A DNA stretch of 64,000 nt from Cycas panzhihuaensis (taxonomy: Eukaryota; Cycadophyta): NCBI GenBank assembly GCA_023213395.1, contig CM041465.1, forward strand, positions 228,415,741 to 228,479,740, read 5' to 3'. The notes under the pieces are model-generated. The model was not told where the DNA came from. It made no database searches and saw only the letters and a program-made list of their open reading frames with translations. Below, in pieces: positions 63,813 through 64,000 of the stretch; positions within the stretch are counted from its first letter, which is position 1, and each line of letters opens with the position of its first letter. Both the position numbers and the translations under genes were made by a program.

Positions 63813-64000
63813 ATGGCTGCAATTAATATGCTAAATGCATGTACCATCAGATTAACAGGACAAGACAACTATCAAGAATGGAAAATGATCACTCAAAATC
63901 TCTTGATAATGAACGAGTTTTGGGGTTATGTTTCTAGAAGGATACCTCGACTTGTATCTGCTATAAATGATAGTGTAATTGTTCATCCTGATGATGCTCT
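63813..64000 (+). CDS. gag: CopA3 Gag N-terminus (partial)
   Basis: ATG at 63813, open for all 62 codons in the window: MAAINMLNACTIRLTGQDNY, then LIMNEFWGYVSRRIP. The first 40 residues equal those of CopA1, showing recent common origin. The stop seen at residue 110 of CopA1 lies beyond the edge here. Confidence 0.85.
   Translation, partial: MAAINMLNACTIRLTGQDNYQEWKMITQNLLIMNEFWGYVSRRIPRLVSAINDSVIVHPDDA

Larger units (their letters stand above)
60760..64000 (+). mobile_element. CopA3, family-A copia element, 5' end, running off the right edge
   Basis: Plus-strand element: 5' LTR 60760-61307, mutated primer site, leader 61322-63812 collinear with the CopA1 leader, and gag from 63813 open to the window end. 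It interrupts CopJ gag. The flank TGTAA at 60755-60759 is the predicted target duplication, to be found after its 3' LTR outside the window. Confidence 0.9.

Overview
The whole window looks like intergenic DNA of a land plant, built almost entirely from LTR retrotransposons of the Ty1/copia and Ty3/gypsy superfamilies inserted into one another. I find no host gene, rRNA, tRNA or CRISPR array. A plant host is inferred from copia elements with gag-PR-IN-RT-RNase H order, primer-binding sites complementary to initiator tRNA-Met (TGGTATCAGAGC type), a chromodomain gypsy element, and AT-rich decayed sequence with many C-to-T and G-to-A lesions. The dense nesting suits a large genome such as a conifer or other gymnosperm, but the species cannot be read from the sequence. 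Element names below are local labels.

Layout. 1-3279: CopB1 (copia, minus, runs off the left edge), inserted in GypA. 3280-18220: GypA (gypsy, minus), split by CopA1 (copia, plus, 5252-14688, imperfect duplication GTTTC/GTTCC). CopA1 is itself split by a reversed miniature relative, mini-CopA (11629-13279, duplication GACAG). GypA sits in the integrase of CopB2 (minus, 18221-20943). 20944-30220: decayed plus-strand copia CopC, split by GypB (minus, 23465-29387, probable duplication CAAAT), a gypsy element lacking RT, RNase H and integrase core. 30221-35750: debris of LTR-D, CopE (plus) and CopF (minus, gag-like only). 35751-47010: a truncated reversed family-A LTR, then CopA2 (plus), split by the chromodomain element GypC (minus, 38990-44767, duplication GAATA). 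47064-48766: LTR-G with a leader of unknown content. 48767-54155: CopH and CopB3 (both minus). 54481-60759: gag of CopJ (plus), split by CopI (minus, 54875-60548, duplication AAGAT), which appears the youngest and least damaged. 60760-64000: CopA3 (plus), a third family-A copy running off the right edge with an open gag.

How the parts work together. Each autonomous element originally encoded Gag, an aspartic protease, integrase and RT/RNase H between two LTRs. Every copy that can be judged over its full length is broken by stops, frameshifts, deletions or lost catalytic residues. The mini-CopA and GypB copies are deletion derivatives that keep LTRs and priming signals and could only have moved using enzymes from relatives. 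The most interesting signals are non-coding: a conserved hairpin with one compensated base-pair change in the 2.5-kb family-A leader, three dyads in the family-A LTRs, a triplicated stem-loop in the CopE leader, four tandem zinc knuckles plus a second capsid-like domain in the GypA/GypB lineage, and a GC-rich 51-bp triplication in the CopI leader.
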